Below are positions 1 through 9,061 of a stretch of DNA of 64,000 nt, piece by piece. The notes beneath the pieces are model-generated. The model was given only the letters and a program-made list of their open reading frames with translations. It searched no databases and was not told the origin of the DNA. The translations under genes were made by a program, and so were the position numbers. The DNA comes from Candidatus Bathyarchaeum tardum. Its GTDB lineage: Archaea > Thermoproteota > Bathyarchaeia > Bathyarchaeales > Bathyarchaeaceae. Location: contig JARVGH010000004.1 in the NCBI GenBank assembly GCA_029762755.1, positions 62,001-126,000 on the forward strand, written 5' to 3'. Each line of letters starts with the position of its first letter. Position 1 is the first letter of the stretch.

Positions 1-1790
1 ATTGTAGAAAGGTCTACATCCGATGGGCTAGCCCCTGTGACTTTGATGTGAACCATGACCCATTTGCCTTTGCTTTTCATGTTAAGGGATTGGGGTGTGA
101 TTTTTACGTTTACTGCTACTTCTTCTTCAGGGGCTGTTTCTTTTGTAACGGTGAAGGTTGTTGTTTTGTCTTCTGTTGGACCTGTGTTTCCTTCGTTGTC
201 TTCTAGGTTTTGGGCTTCTAGTAGTGCAGTCCATGTTCCCAAGGGGGATTCTGTGTTTAGGCTGTATTGGGCTTCGAATCTGCTGTTTGCTGGAATATAA
301 GTTGCTGTTAGTATTGTGCTTGTTCCGTTGGCCATAGTCATGTTGATTGGTGCACTACCCGTGATGACTGGAGTTCCGTCTTGATACATGGCGGTAAAGT
401 AAGCTGTAACAACTTCTTGAACATAAGAGGTCATTGTGGTGTTAATTGAGTCGATGTTCAAAGAAGCTGCCTGCAATTCAAAACTGCCTGTGGAAACGTC
501 TGTTAATGGTCCTTTGTTTGGGTTGTTTGCGTCAACGATTTCGTTGGCTTTTACCACAAATTGGTAATCGTCTGCTAGGGTTGCGTTCCAAGAGCTAATC
601 CAGCTGATTATCCATTCGTTGGTTGTTGCGTTGAAATCTTCTGCAGTTAAGGTCACGTTGGCTACGTTGTTTACGTCTTGATAAACCCCGACTTGTATTT
701 CGCCAAGGTCTATTGCGGTATAGAAGCTGTTGTCTGGATAAGTGATGTTGATTTTTGCAGTTACGGTTTGGGTTCGCATGTAACTGGTTGCTGGTTGTTC
801 AGTAACCATAACTTTCAAGCTAGCGGACTGAACAGTGAATGTTTGAAGGGACGCTACAGTTTTGTCTAATCCTGTGTCGTTTACTGCTTCCACGGTGTAG
901 GTTCCCTGTGGGGCATCAACTGGAATTGTCCAGTCTCCTGTCCATGTTCCGTCGGTTGCGTTCACGTTTTCCCAAACTTTAACGTTTTCCATTGAGGGAT
1001 TCTTTATTGTAACTGTAATGTTTTGGTTAACTGCCCAACCTGAAGTTTTCAGGTTAACATTTTCAAACCTGTTATAGTATTGGGCGTCTGTCAAACCTAC
1101 CACAAAAGTTGCAGTTGAAGCGTTTGTGATTTCTCCTGGAAGTGTCCGATTAGCAACTACTGTGTAAGTTCCTGTGTAGTTGGAAGTAGATCCAATGGAG
1201 TAGTCTATTGGAAATTCTGTTATGTTGTATCCAGCCCCGTAATTGTCGGTTGTAAAAGAAACGTTATAGTTCATGGTGGTTGTTGCTGCTGGGTCGGTAA
1301 CTGCAACTGTAAAGTTGTTTACAGTGTAGGATGTTCCCCCGGTTACTGCAATTTTGATTGTGACCAAGTCGCCTTCTTGGACGTAATCTGGAACTGTTAA
1401 AGTTCGTGAGGTTTGCACAGTAAATGTGCCGTCGTGGCTTACTTCTGTTGAGTTGTCCTGTAAGCTGATTGTGTATTCTTCTCCAGCGTCAGTGCCTGCA
1501 CAAGAAGGAACAACAAAGGTAGTGTTAATTGCATACGAACCCGCTGGAGCATTGCCCGTCTTTACGAGGGTGTCTCCAACTGCTGTTCCGTTGCCGTCTA
1601 GGTCAAACCAGATGCTGTATGCTCCTCCCATGGTATCTATTTCTCCGATTACTCTAACTTCGGTTCCCACGGGTCCTTGGGCAGGATTAACATCTGTTAC
1701 AGTAACAGCGTGAATTGGTATTGAAAACACTGTTACTAAAGATAATGAAATCAGGGCAAGCATGATTATTGCTTTAGTTTTCTTCATCAT
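1..1790 (-). CDS. Secreted Ig-like/TIG-like surface protein (C-terminus beyond window)
   Basis: The frame is open from an ATG at 1790 to the left edge, about 596 codons with no stop, so the 3' end is missing. The protein starts MMKKTKAI, has a hydrophobic signal peptide (about residues 5-28), then a TIG-like opening (NPAQGPVGTEV). Repeated Thr/Val/Asn-rich beta-sandwich modules follow, with many N-x-T/S sequons. Near the edge is a segment of the LNMKSKGKWVMV type that recurs in archaeal extracellular proteins. A GGAAG ribosome site precedes the start. Likely a cell-surface or S-layer-associated protein; no catalytic motif is seen. The second ATG at 1787 is an equally possible start. Confidence 0.8.
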   Translation of the reverse strand, partial: MMKKTKAIIMLALISLSLVTVFSIPIHAVTVTDVNPAQGPVGTEVRVIGEIDTMGGAYSIWFDLDGNGTAVGDTLVKTGNAPAGSYAINTTFVVPSCAGTDAGEEYTISLQDNSTEVSHDGTFTVQTSRTLTVPDYVQEGDLVTIKIAVTGGTSYTVNNFTVAVTDPAATTTMNYNVSFTTDNYGAGYNITEFPIDYSIGSTSNYTGTYTVVANRTLPGEITNASTATFVVGLTDAQYYNRFENVNLKTSGWAVNQNITVTIKNPSMENVKVWENVNATDGTWTGDWTIPVDAPQGTYTVEAVNDTGLDKTVASLQTFTVQSASLKVMVTEQPATSYMRTQTVTAKINITYPDNSFYTAIDLGEIQVGVYQDVNNVANVTLTAEDFNATTNEWIISWISSWNATLADDYQFVVKANEIVDANNPNKGPLTDVSTGSFELQAASLNIDSINTTMTSYVQEVVTAYFTAMYQDGTPVITGSAPINMTMANGTSTILTATYIPANSRFEAQYSLNTESPLGTWTALLEAQNLEDNEGNTGPTEDKTTTFTVTKETAPEEEVAVNVKITPQSLNMKSKGKWVMVHIKVTGASPSDVDLST

Positions 1791-1888
1791 TTTTACTTCC
1801 TTTGGGTTATGGAAAGCTTTATGTCGGTTCTCTTTTGATATCAATTGAGTTAGCATCATACGAACCGCTCTGATTAGGTTGCAACAAA

Positions 1889-2512
1889 ATGTCATGGGAA
1901 AAAGAGTTAGTTCAACGTTTGTTACGTGTCAATCCAGTTTCAGAAAAATCAGCCAAGTACGTTAAACAACCAACTGAGAAACAAGAAGAACTTCTTGTAC
2001 ACAAGATACTTTTGTCCCTGGCAAAGAAAATCTATGAAAAACGTGAACCTGTTAAACTTCGAGAAATTGTTGGCGATATGTATGATACAGTAACTAAACG
2101 TGAAATGGATATTGTACGGCAACTACTCAAAAAAACTTTAATTCCGTCAGGAATAGTCGAAAAACTTAATCTTGGAAAAAAAGACGTCCGTTTCTTGCTT
2201 GCTGCATATCGTTTCCAAGAAATGCAAACTGTTGAATCAAGTTCTGGTGAAAAAATCAGAGAAGCCATAGGACCTGTTATTGAGTTGCCACGAGAATGTT
2301 TTCCAGTGCCAACCCAGCTGTTGTCTTTGCAGGTTCAAAAAACAAGCTTAAGCAAGGTATTAAACAAACTTGACGACGATTTAGCCCAAGGAAAAATCAG
2401 TGAATCAATTTACCAAACCATGCGCAGGGAATATCAAACAGTTTTTAGAAACGTGGTTAATCAACTGCAGGACCAGATTGAATTAGTTACATTGCTTGGT
2501 TTAGACAATTAA
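1889..2512 (+). CDS. Hypothetical helical protein with SHOCT-like C-terminal segment
   Basis: A 207-residue protein that I cannot place in a family. It is charged and predicted mostly helical, with no signal peptide, membrane segment or Cys pairs. The middle part (DMYDTVTKREMD, VRQLLKKTLIP) looks like a small helical bundle or winged-helix-like unit. The end (LAQGKISESIYQTMRREY) resembles the short C-terminal SHOCT-type motif in which a helix, a G-x-I/L turn and a second helix follow one another. It diverges from the secreted-protein gene at 1790 and overlaps the convergent gene ending at 2509 by 4 bp. Confidence 0.7.
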   Translation: MSWEKELVQRLLRVNPVSEKSAKYVKQPTEKQEELLVHKILLSLAKKIYEKREPVKLREIVGDMYDTVTKREMDIVRQLLKKTLIPSGIVEKLNLGKKDVRFLLAAYRFQEMQTVESSSGEKIREAIGPVIELPRECFPVPTQLLSLQVQKTSLSKVLNKLDDDLAQGKISESIYQTMRREYQTVFRNVVNQLQDQIELVTLLGLDN

Positions 2513-3777
2513 TTTTTTGTTTCCATAATTTTTGCAAGGTCTTCTTTCAACTGTTTTTGCATTTCTTCGTAGGCTTTTTCACTCAAGAGCCCTTTCTGAC
2601 GAAGGTCTTTCAACTCTTGTAGACTCGCATTTAATCTAACTTTTTCGAGGCTCTTTTTGTATTCTGTTTTTTTGATTTTTTTCATGAATCTTTTTCGGCT
2701 TCTCCACAACATTAGTAACATAGTTGCTCCAATCAATGTCAGAACAACTAAGCCAATTTGCCATGCTTCTAATTCTCCGCCTTCGTCTTTTGTTGTTGCT
2801 GAACTTAGTGCAAAATTTTGTGTATGATCGTTATTGGGTTCCACAGCAAGAGCAGTTAGAGTTGTGTTGTATCCTTCAGCTTCTACTTTAAGGGTGTAAA
2901 TGCCTTCAGATAGATTTTCAAACAAGTATTGTCCAGCAGGATCTGAAACAGTGAAAGTAAAATTTTTGGTTTCTATAATTGTGACTTTTGCAGATGGGAT
3001 TGGATTTCCCAGATTATCTGTAACTATTCCGGTAATTGTTGAACTAAACGTTTCATTTTGAGCAACATAATATGCTGTAACAAATCTATCATCAGTCAGG
3101 TTTATTGTTCTGGTTTGTAAAGTTGCTCCATTTTCCCATTCAAGAAAGTCGTAAGTTTTTTTGTTAACAGTTACGTTTGGGGGCATTACAATAGTATATG
3201 CTGCTTCTTTTACCGAACTGGAAAATTGTGTTATCCAATTTGTCCCATTCAAGGTGAAAATAACATCGGAAATCGGCAATGAAGAAACAGTCAACAGATG
3301 CGTCTGTGGAGCTTGCTCTAAAACGTGAATTACATCGTTTTCTTCAAAGGTTTCTGGCTTAGGTGGTGAGGTCCGCAAATAGATTTGAACCGCCCAGTCC
3401 CCTGATTTTTCTAACCGCGACAAGTCAAAGGAACCAGTGAAAGAGTTGGGTTGGCTCATGTTCTGGTCATAGTTAAGGTAAAATTTGTGCACATACTTGT
3501 CCAAAGTGAGTTGACAATAATGGTCACCAATGTTGTATGGGTCTAACTTTGAAGACCAAACCCATACGTAAAGTTTTTCGTTTTCTATATAATAGCGGTC
3601 ATATGTTTCGTAATTAGAATCTGTTGACAGAATGTATCCTTCAGAAATTGTATTGACCTGCAGTTGATTTGTAACGGGCACCTCTTGGTTTACAGGTAAC
3701 CCAAAAATCGGTGCTGAGAACACCACGGTACACATCCAGAAGGTGAACAGTAAAACGTGTAACGATGTTTTCAACAT
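2509..3777 (-). CDS. Membrane-anchored surface protein with carboxypeptidase-regulatory-like domain and SHOCT-like tail
   Basis: A 422-residue protein. It has an N-terminal signal peptide (about 5-22) and an extracellular beta-rich region. A carboxypeptidase regulatory-like domain lies at about 250-320, beginning TGIVTDNLGNPIPSAKV and ending EGYNTT. One membrane helix follows (about 343-362, IGLVVLTLIGATML), then a basic cytoplasmic stretch and a tail LRQKGLLSEKAYEEMQ of SHOCT type. The extracellular part is probably a binding or structural module and the tail may contact a cytoplasmic partner; both are inference. The neighbour at 1889 carries a similar tail motif. It lies 59 bp downstream of trm1 with an A/T-rich promoter-like gap. 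Confidence 0.8.
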   Translation of the reverse strand: MLKTSLHVLLFTFWMCTVVFSAPIFGLPVNQEVPVTNQLQVNTISEGYILSTDSNYETYDRYYIENEKLYVWVWSSKLDPYNIGDHYCQLTLDKYVHKFYLNYDQNMSQPNSFTGSFDLSRLEKSGDWAVQIYLRTSPPKPETFEENDVIHVLEQAPQTHLLTVSSLPISDVIFTLNGTNWITQFSSSVKEAAYTIVMPPNVTVNKKTYDFLEWENGATLQTRTINLTDDRFVTAYYVAQNETFSSTITGIVTDNLGNPIPSAKVTIIETKNFTFTVSDPAGQYLFENLSEGIYTLKVEAEGYNTTLTALAVEPNNDHTQNFALSSATTKDEGGELEAWQIGLVVLTLIGATMLLMLWRSRKRFMKKIKKTEYKKSLEKVRLNASLQELKDLRQKGLLSEKAYEEMQKQLKEDLAKIMETKN

Positions 3778-3836
3778 TATGCACCAAACACTTGAGGTAT
3801 ACCCAGATGATGTTATTTTATTTTTTCAATGAAGTA

Positions 3837-5036
3837 TTACGTTACAAGTTTTGTTACGATTTCAGTCACTTTATCTGATGGCGCATTTGTTTTGAATCCC
3901 CTGCTGTTAAAATGGGTTAAAACAGCTTGGTATCCCTTTTCATTCAATTTTTCTAGGACCTTAATTTGAGGTGGAACCGGTAAATTCAATTTATCACAGA
4001 TGTAGTCCACGCGATAGTAAGTTATTGGTGCTTCAGCTTCGTTTTGAAGCAAGTTTAACATCTTTAGAAGCCGTTTTTGTTGTCGAAGGTTTCTTTGTTC
4101 CATTTCCTTAAGCATTGATGAGCAAAAGGTTTTGTCCACAATTCTACCGAGCCATAACGGACCTGCAACGTTCATTTTGTTTCCACAGTTTGGGCATGCA
4201 TGTTTTATTGAGGCAGTTATTCCTGGGGATGGTTCTCGGTGAAGGCATGAAAAGCAATGTAAAATGTATCCCATTTGTTTTATGCTGTTGTCTGAGACTT
4301 TGGCGCCGTTTTTTAAGGTTGCATAGACTCGAACATAATGGTCGTTGCTGTGGCTGAATACTACGTTGATTCCGGTTTCGTGTTTTGCAGCCATCATCAC
4401 TAAGCATCCAGAAACTAAGCGTACCGCCAGTTCGTGACAGTATTCTGTTCGCAACGGAACTCCGCCATATTTTCGTAAACATGCCCGGGGATGAACTCCA
4501 CATAACGGAGCCATGTCTGTTGCAGTTAATGCAATCATTCCTCCATTACGTAAGGACCGTAATGCAGAATCCATGTACGGAACAGGGGTGCCAAAAGGGT
4601 CAACGTCAACGTAATCGAACCTTTGTTTAGGTGCAGCATGTTTAGTGAGAAAAAGGTTAGCGTCTTCAGTTGCTGTTTCGAAAACTTTTGAAACTTGGTT
4701 GATTTCTGCATTATATTTAGCAATCTTTGTAGCAAGGGGGTTAATGTCGTTAACGACTACTTTTTGGATTCCTTCCACTTCGACTGCAATTCTTGTGCCC
4801 CGTAATCCGCATCCGGTCATGGGTTCAGAAACGTACAGTTCCCGTTCAGCCATTCTTTGGAAAGCCTGAAGTGCGACAACTGCAAAGTCTCGGTTAAGTT
4901 CCATTACTGGGTTATAGAAAACTGGAGCCTTGGATGGGGCGTAATCTGAGGCTTTTTTTGTGTAAGCACTAAGTTTGGGCACTATTATTGCTGTTTTGCC
5001 TTCTTGTATTTTTTCAGTGGGGAACCCAAACTCCAA
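3837..5036 (-). CDS. trm1: tRNA (guanine(26)-N(2))-dimethyltransferase Trm1
   Basis: A 399-residue protein of full family length. The N-terminal Rossmann methyltransferase domain shows the SAM-binding and catalytic segments typical of Trm1: EPMTGCGLRGTR, VVNDINPLA and DYVDVDPFGTP, where the DPFG loop replaces the NPPY of other N-methyltransferases. The C-terminal part has a zinc site with CFSC and CPNC pairs (about 260-285). It makes m2,2G26 in tRNA. The start is TTG at 5036: an AGGAG sits nine bases upstream, while the nearby ATG at 5043 is out of frame. Confidence 0.96.
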   Translation of the reverse strand: MEFGFPTEKIQEGKTAIIVPKLSAYTKKASDYAPSKAPVFYNPVMELNRDFAVVALQAFQRMAERELYVSEPMTGCGLRGTRIAVEVEGIQKVVVNDINPLATKIAKYNAEINQVSKVFETATEDANLFLTKHAAPKQRFDYVDVDPFGTPVPYMDSALRSLRNGGMIALTATDMAPLCGVHPRACLRKYGGVPLRTEYCHELAVRLVSGCLVMMAAKHETGINVVFSHSNDHYVRVYATLKNGAKVSDNSIKQMGYILHCFSCLHREPSPGITASIKHACPNCGNKMNVAGPLWLGRIVDKTFCSSMLKEMEQRNLRQQKRLLKMLNLLQNEAEAPITYYRVDYICDKLNLPVPPQIKVLEKLNEKGYQAVLTHFNSRGFKTNAPSDKVTEIVTKLVT

Positions 5037-5121
5037 GTTTCATGACTCCTGTGCACGCCAAATTTTTTATTGTTACAAGTACATATTAGAGTTAAGTCTA
5101 TTGTTGTTGGGGTAGGCAACA

Positions 5122-5667
5122 TTGAAAAGGATTATACTTCTAACGGGGCCTCCATGTATTGGAAAGTCAAGTGTATTCCATCGGATAGTAAATAGTCTTA
5201 AACAGAAAGGTCTTAAAATCGGTGGCATGCTTAGCGCCGACATCCGGGAAGGTGGTTCGCGAGTAGGTTTTGAAATAATGGATTTGTCCACTGGACAAAA
5301 AGGATGGTTAGCGCACATAAATCAGTTTCAAGGTCCTAAAATCAGCAAATACACGGTTAACTTGGTTGACCTAGACGTGTTAGGTGCAAGTGCAATTGTT
5401 GAAGCTATTCAACATGGAGATGTAATTGCAATTGATGAGGTTGGCCCCATGGAGCTTTCTTCAACTGCTTTTAGTGCAGCTTTGGTTCAAGCTATTGAAT
5501 CCAACAAACCGTTCTTGGCGACTATTCATTGTAAAAGTAAGCATCCTCTTGTTGAGAACCTTAAAGGAAGACCAGACGCTGAAATTTTTCATGTAACTTA
5601 CGAGAATCGTAAAACCTTGCACGTAGGGGTTTCCGAGAAACTGACTGCCTGTTTGGTTCCCGCGTAA
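5122..5667 (+). CDS. THEP1-type nucleoside-triphosphatase
   Basis: A 181-residue P-loop protein of usual THEP1 family length. Walker A is GPPCIGKSS (residues 9-17), Walker B is VIAIDEVGPMEL (about 102-113) and HCKS follows. Characterised members hydrolyse NTPs slowly with broad base specificity, and the physiological role is uncertain. The start is TTG at 5122, giving MKRIILLTGPP. The gene is divergent from trm1 with an 85-bp shared promoter interval. An adenylate-kinase-like role is less likely because the nucleotide lid is missing. Confidence 0.88.
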   Translation: MKRIILLTGPPCIGKSSVFHRIVNSLKQKGLKIGGMLSADIREGGSRVGFEIMDLSTGQKGWLAHINQFQGPKISKYTVNLVDLDVLGASAIVEAIQHGDVIAIDEVGPMELSSTAFSAALVQAIESNKPFLATIHCKSKHPLVENLKGRPDAEIFHVTYENRKTLHVGVSEKLTACLVPA

Positions 5668-5879
5668 CTGTTTCGAGTTTAGCAGATTAAAGCAAAAAGA
5701 TTTAGTTAGCAAAAATGTTGTTTTTGTTTCCCAAAGGGCACATGAATGCGCAGTAAGCTGGATTAGGTGACAAATCAATTGGTTTTTTTGTTTATATTGT
5801 ATTTGCGAAGCTTTTTTGTCAAAAAAATCGCCAAAGGCTTCATAAATATGCCGTAACATAATATTTTAGTTGATTTAAG
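5668..5879 (+). promoter_or_regulatory. Intergenic region with TATA-like box for a leaderless transcript
   Basis: A TATA-like run (ataaatatg) lies about 35 bp upstream of the ATG at 5880, with no ribosome-binding site between. This spacing suggests transcription begins at or within a few bases of the start codon, the leaderless pattern common in archaea. The rest of the 212-bp interval shows no gene. Confidence 0.4.
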
Positions 5880-6626
5880 ATGCCAATCCTAGGTAACCTG
5901 TATTTATGGGGAGAACGAGCAAAAGGTGTTCCAAACGAGACTGGTGTCTACGCTTTTTACGATGAAAACCGAAACCTGATCTATCTAGGAGGTAGTTCAG
6001 ATCTTCGTGAAACCTTTACTCGATATCTTGAAACCAACTTTTCAGATGATCCCCGCAAACGTGAAACCATGTATTATCGAAGAATGAACGCAAAAAATTG
6101 GGAGGAAACAGTTAAGTGCCTTCTCGCGGAATATAAAAAGGACTGTGGAGACCTGCCGAAATTGAATATTCCAGTGGAGCAAGACGAAAAGGTCACTTCA
6201 GAATGGGGATTCTATTTCTACGAAGCTTTCAATAAGCCACTTTTTGAAGCTGCTTTCAACATTGACGAGTTAAAAAAGAAGGTTGCAAAAGTTCCAACTG
6301 ATTCTTTAGAGTTCCACCAAAACAGAGGCGATTTTGCCCGGTGGATCCAAGACGTGTTCAAAGAAACTCAACTTGCAGACAGGCTAGCAAGCATCCAGAG
6401 CACCGGGGAGACTCTTAGAGCTGAATTGCTTAATGCATTAAAGAATCCAGAGGTTGCAGAATGTCCCGATTGTCAATCTTTGACGAACCTAACTAAAAGC
6501 TGGGAAATGACTGGGCGTCCAAGCAAATCAGGTGAACGGCTCAAACTAACAATTGGCTTATACAAATGTAACGACTGTGGCAAAACTTTCCGCAAGGCAC
6601 TTAAAAAAGAAAGAATTCAAGCCTAA
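5880..6626 (+). CDS. GIY-YIG-like domain protein with C-terminal zinc ribbon
   Basis: A 248-residue protein. The N-terminal part (about 20-50) matches the GIY-YIG nuclease core: TGVYAFYDENRNLIYLGGSS followed by DLRETFTRYL, so GVY and YLG stand for the two signature triplets. The middle is helical and charged. The C-terminus carries a zinc ribbon with CPDC and CNDC pairs (about 197-238) and a basic tail. This suggests a nucleic-acid-binding, possibly endonucleolytic, cytoplasmic protein. The substrate is unknown. The ATG at 5880 lacks a ribosome site and is probably leaderless. Confidence 0.72.
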   Translation: MPILGNLYLWGERAKGVPNETGVYAFYDENRNLIYLGGSSDLRETFTRYLETNFSDDPRKRETMYYRRMNAKNWEETVKCLLAEYKKDCGDLPKLNIPVEQDEKVTSEWGFYFYEAFNKPLFEAAFNIDELKKKVAKVPTDSLEFHQNRGDFARWIQDVFKETQLADRLASIQSTGETLRAELLNALKNPEVAECPDCQSLTNLTKSWEMTGRPSKSGERLKLTIGLYKCNDCGKTFRKALKKERIQA

Positions 6627-6980
6627 TGGTTCTGCATTAATTCCCTTGCAGCCCTTTTTCTGTTTGGGTAGTGTTTTTGCTCAATTTTGTGGAATTGTTT
6701 GTTTGGGAAGTTTTCGATGTTTTAATCTGATTCTAAATCGGAATGGGAATAGTTAATGTTAATTCATACCAAGCTTTCATACAACTTAAAATCTGCTTTT
6801 GCTGATGTAATTTTTGGCAAAATAAGCCATAGTTGGGTGGTAAGTGGATACCGTGGAAAAGCTAACGTTGCTTGAAGTAGATTCGGGTTTCTATTCTGCA
6901 AAGATTAGGTTTCACTGTAGAAAACCTGTTGCTGGGGGAAGGGCTTAACCTAACTGATTGTATTTATGAAAAAATAATGG
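6627..6980. other. Non-coding interval, possible 31-codon ORF
   Basis: No recognised gene in 354 bp. A short frame runs from a GTG at 6853 to a TAA ending at 6948 (VEKLTLLEVDSG..., 31 residues), with plausible codon use but no recognisable similarity. It may be a gene fragment or chance. Confidence 0.25.
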
Positions 6981-7325
6981 ATGTTGATTAACATGTTAGA
7001 TTTGTTAGCTTTTGGTTTTTGGATAGCACTAGGCACATATTTAGTATGGTATTTTTTCAAAGCAAAAACTGTTCAGCCTTTAACTATAGATGATTTGGCT
7101 TTAACTTGGAAAATTCACAAGCAACAAAGTGGATGCAAATCAACCCGTATTCATGGCCTAATAAAAGAAAATGATGAAATTATTGGATTCAAATGCGACT
7201 GCGGCTACAAATTCATACAACAACGCTTAATCACTCAGCGTTCAGTAAACCCTGCGCCTTATGTTAAAAAAATTAGCCAGCAAAAACATGATGAGTTGTT
7301 CACTACTGCAGTTTCCGGGCAGTAG
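6981..7325 (+). CDS. Small single-span membrane protein, hypothetical
   Basis: A 114-residue protein with one N-terminal membrane helix (about 5-26, LLAFGFWIALGTYLVWYFF) and a hydrophilic domain containing CDCG near residue 74 and a further Cys at 51. The tail region could form a small metal-stabilised fold, but with three cysteines this is weak. The ATG at 6993 (MLDLLAF) is an alternative start. It stands alone between the GIY-YIG gene and convergent rubrerythrin. Family not recognised. Confidence 0.6.
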   Translation: MLINMLDLLAFGFWIALGTYLVWYFFKAKTVQPLTIDDLALTWKIHKQQSGCKSTRIHGLIKENDEIIGFKCDCGYKFIQQRLITQRSVNPAPYVKKISQQKHDELFTTAVSGQ

Positions 7326-7402
7326 CGAACAATTAACGAAATTTTTTATCTCTTGTATTTGTTGCATTAATTATTGAAAGCTAAATTTTTTGGGAACAAC
7401 AG

Positions 7403-7906
7403 TTAGCAGATTCTTTCGAATCGTTCTTTTGAAACTCCGCATATTGGGCATTTTTCAGGCGCTGAGCCCTCTACGGTGTTGCCGCATACTTCACATACGT
7501 AGTAGTCATTGTCTTTTAGTTCGGTTTTGTTTTGCAGCGCTTCAATAGCTTTAGAGAACAGGGTAGCATGGATCTGTTCAACTTGGTTAGCGATGTTAAA
7601 GCTCCATTCTGCTTTTTTGTTTCCTTCTTGTTTGGCGGTTTCAATGTAGTTTGGGTACATTTCGTCAAACTCAAAGGTTTCCCCTGAAACTGCTGTTTGC
7701 AAGTTTTCTAAAGTGGATTTTGTTTTTCCGATTATTTCTAAATGGTTCAAAGCATGAACCGTTTCTGCTTTAGCTGCTGCCCTGAAAAGTTTAGCGATTT
7801 GGGGCTGTCCGTCTTTTTCTGCTTTTTTAGCAAAGGCCAAATATGTTCGGTTAGCCTGGGATTCCCCAGCAAAAGCATTTTTCAGGTTTTCAGAAGTTTT
7901 GCTCAT
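7403..7906 (-). CDS. rbr: Rubrerythrin
   Basis: A 167-residue protein of typical rubrerythrin length and layout. The four-helix ferritin-like diiron domain begins NAFAGESQANRTY, with ExxH-type ligands in AETVHALNH and VEQIHATLF. A C-terminal rubredoxin-like site has CEVCG and CPICG (about 138-160). It reduces peroxide with electrons passed through the rubredoxin iron and fits an anaerobe exposed to occasional oxygen. A strong ribosome site (AAGGTGA, 7915-7921) precedes ATG 7906. Confidence 0.96.
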   Translation of the reverse strand: MSKTSENLKNAFAGESQANRTYLAFAKKAEKDGQPQIAKLFRAAAKAETVHALNHLEIIGKTKSTLENLQTAVSGETFEFDEMYPNYIETAKQEGNKKAEWSFNIANQVEQIHATLFSKAIEALQNKTELKDNDYYVCEVCGNTVEGSAPEKCPICGVSKERFERIC

Positions 7907-7982
7907 TATAAAATTTCACCTTGAAAAATTAGTTTTCACAGGTGTTTATTAATTGTTCGAGAATTCGTTTTTTGGGAGTTTT

Positions 7983-8879
7983 TTATACTGTTATGATTGG
8001 TTGAAATGTTAGATATCCGCTTATCATCAGGTTTGTGGTGTGAACCAGCGCTACGATTACAAAGTCTCTAGCAAAGGATTCTCCTGCTTTTAGCATGGTT
8101 TCTTGTTTGGGTTTTCCGGTTATTATTTGTCGGCTTTGTATCAGTCGTATAGATATGAAGGTGATAAGGGCGGCTAGAATTGCAAAATATATGGTGTTTA
8201 GTTGGAATAGTATTCCTACTATTATCATCAGGGGTATCAGGCTGTATCCTAAGATTATGGTCAAGTAAAGTCCTCGTTTGAATCCTAATACGACCAGGGT
8301 TGTTTTGGCTTTGGCGGTAAAGTCGGATTTGTAGTCTGCTAAGTCTTCCCATAAGCTGTTTACTGCAGTGGATATTCCCATTAGCAAAATTAAAGCGAAT
8401 ATTTGAATTGAAAAAACATTGTAAAAGGCAGCTACGATTAAAACTGGTACTGCTCCTACGGATAAGTTAACAATGGGTTTGTATATGGTCTGCCTAAGCC
8501 GGAACGGGGGGACTGAATATATTACGCCTGCGAAGATTCCTATGAAAATGAACATTACTACTGATAGTATTCCTGTTGCTGCGCCCAGGCTCAGGGTAAC
8601 CGCAAATAGCCCTAAAGATATGGCTAATCCTAGTTTTCCAAGGTTTTTTGTGTATTCTGCTCGTTTGGGGTCAGATTTTACGTCCAAGTCAACGTCGTAA
8701 ACGTTGTTTATAGCGTCCACTCCGCTCCATAAGAAAAAGGCAATAATTCCCAAATAAACAGCGTCAGGCAAATGTGAACTCTTAGCAATAAGAAATGTTG
8801 CGCCCATGTTTATCATGAACAGCATTATTCCCCGTTCAAAAGAAATGAAAGAAAGGAATCCTTTTAGTTTATTGCGCAT
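7983..8879 (-). CDS. UbiA-family prenyltransferase
   Basis: A 298-residue integral membrane protein with about eight or nine hydrophobic helices. The first Asp-rich motif is INNVYDVDLDVKSD (about 58-71) and the second is EDLADYKSD (about 184-192), the two prenyl-diphosphate/Mg2+ sites of the UbiA superfamily. Archaeal members make ether lipids (geranylgeranylglyceryl phosphate to digeranylgeranyl) or quinone and heme side chains. The sequence alone does not decide which, and no quinone or lipid genes lie beside it. It is transcribed towards the rubrerythrin gene on the same strand. Confidence 0.88.
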   Translation of the reverse strand: MRNKLKGFLSFISFERGIMLFMINMGATFLIAKSSHLPDAVYLGIIAFFLWSGVDAINNVYDVDLDVKSDPKRAEYTKNLGKLGLAISLGLFAVTLSLGAATGILSVVMFIFIGIFAGVIYSVPPFRLRQTIYKPIVNLSVGAVPVLIVAAFYNVFSIQIFALILLMGISTAVNSLWEDLADYKSDFTAKAKTTLVVLGFKRGLYLTIILGYSLIPLMIIVGILFQLNTIYFAILAALITFISIRLIQSRQIITGKPKQETMLKAGESFARDFVIVALVHTTNLMISGYLTFQPIITV

Positions 8880-9045
8880 AGCGTTTAAACAGTTGCATTG
8901 TATAAAAAGTTATTGAGGTTTTTTGTTTTTTCAGATTCTTTGTTAATTGTATTGAACTTTTTATTTGGTTTTTTTCGGTTAAAAGTTGGGTTTTTTTATA
9001 GAGGTAATTTCCTGAATTATTAAATATCCTCTTAACTTGTTTTTA

Positions 9046-9061
9046 GTAGGAGATAAAGAAG
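9046..9061 (+). promoter_or_regulatory. Strong ribosome-binding site of the 9062 gene
   Basis: taggagat lies ten bases before the ATG at 9062, one of the clearest Shine-Dalgarno sites in the window. This supports the start and good expression of the secreted protein. Confidence 0.55.
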
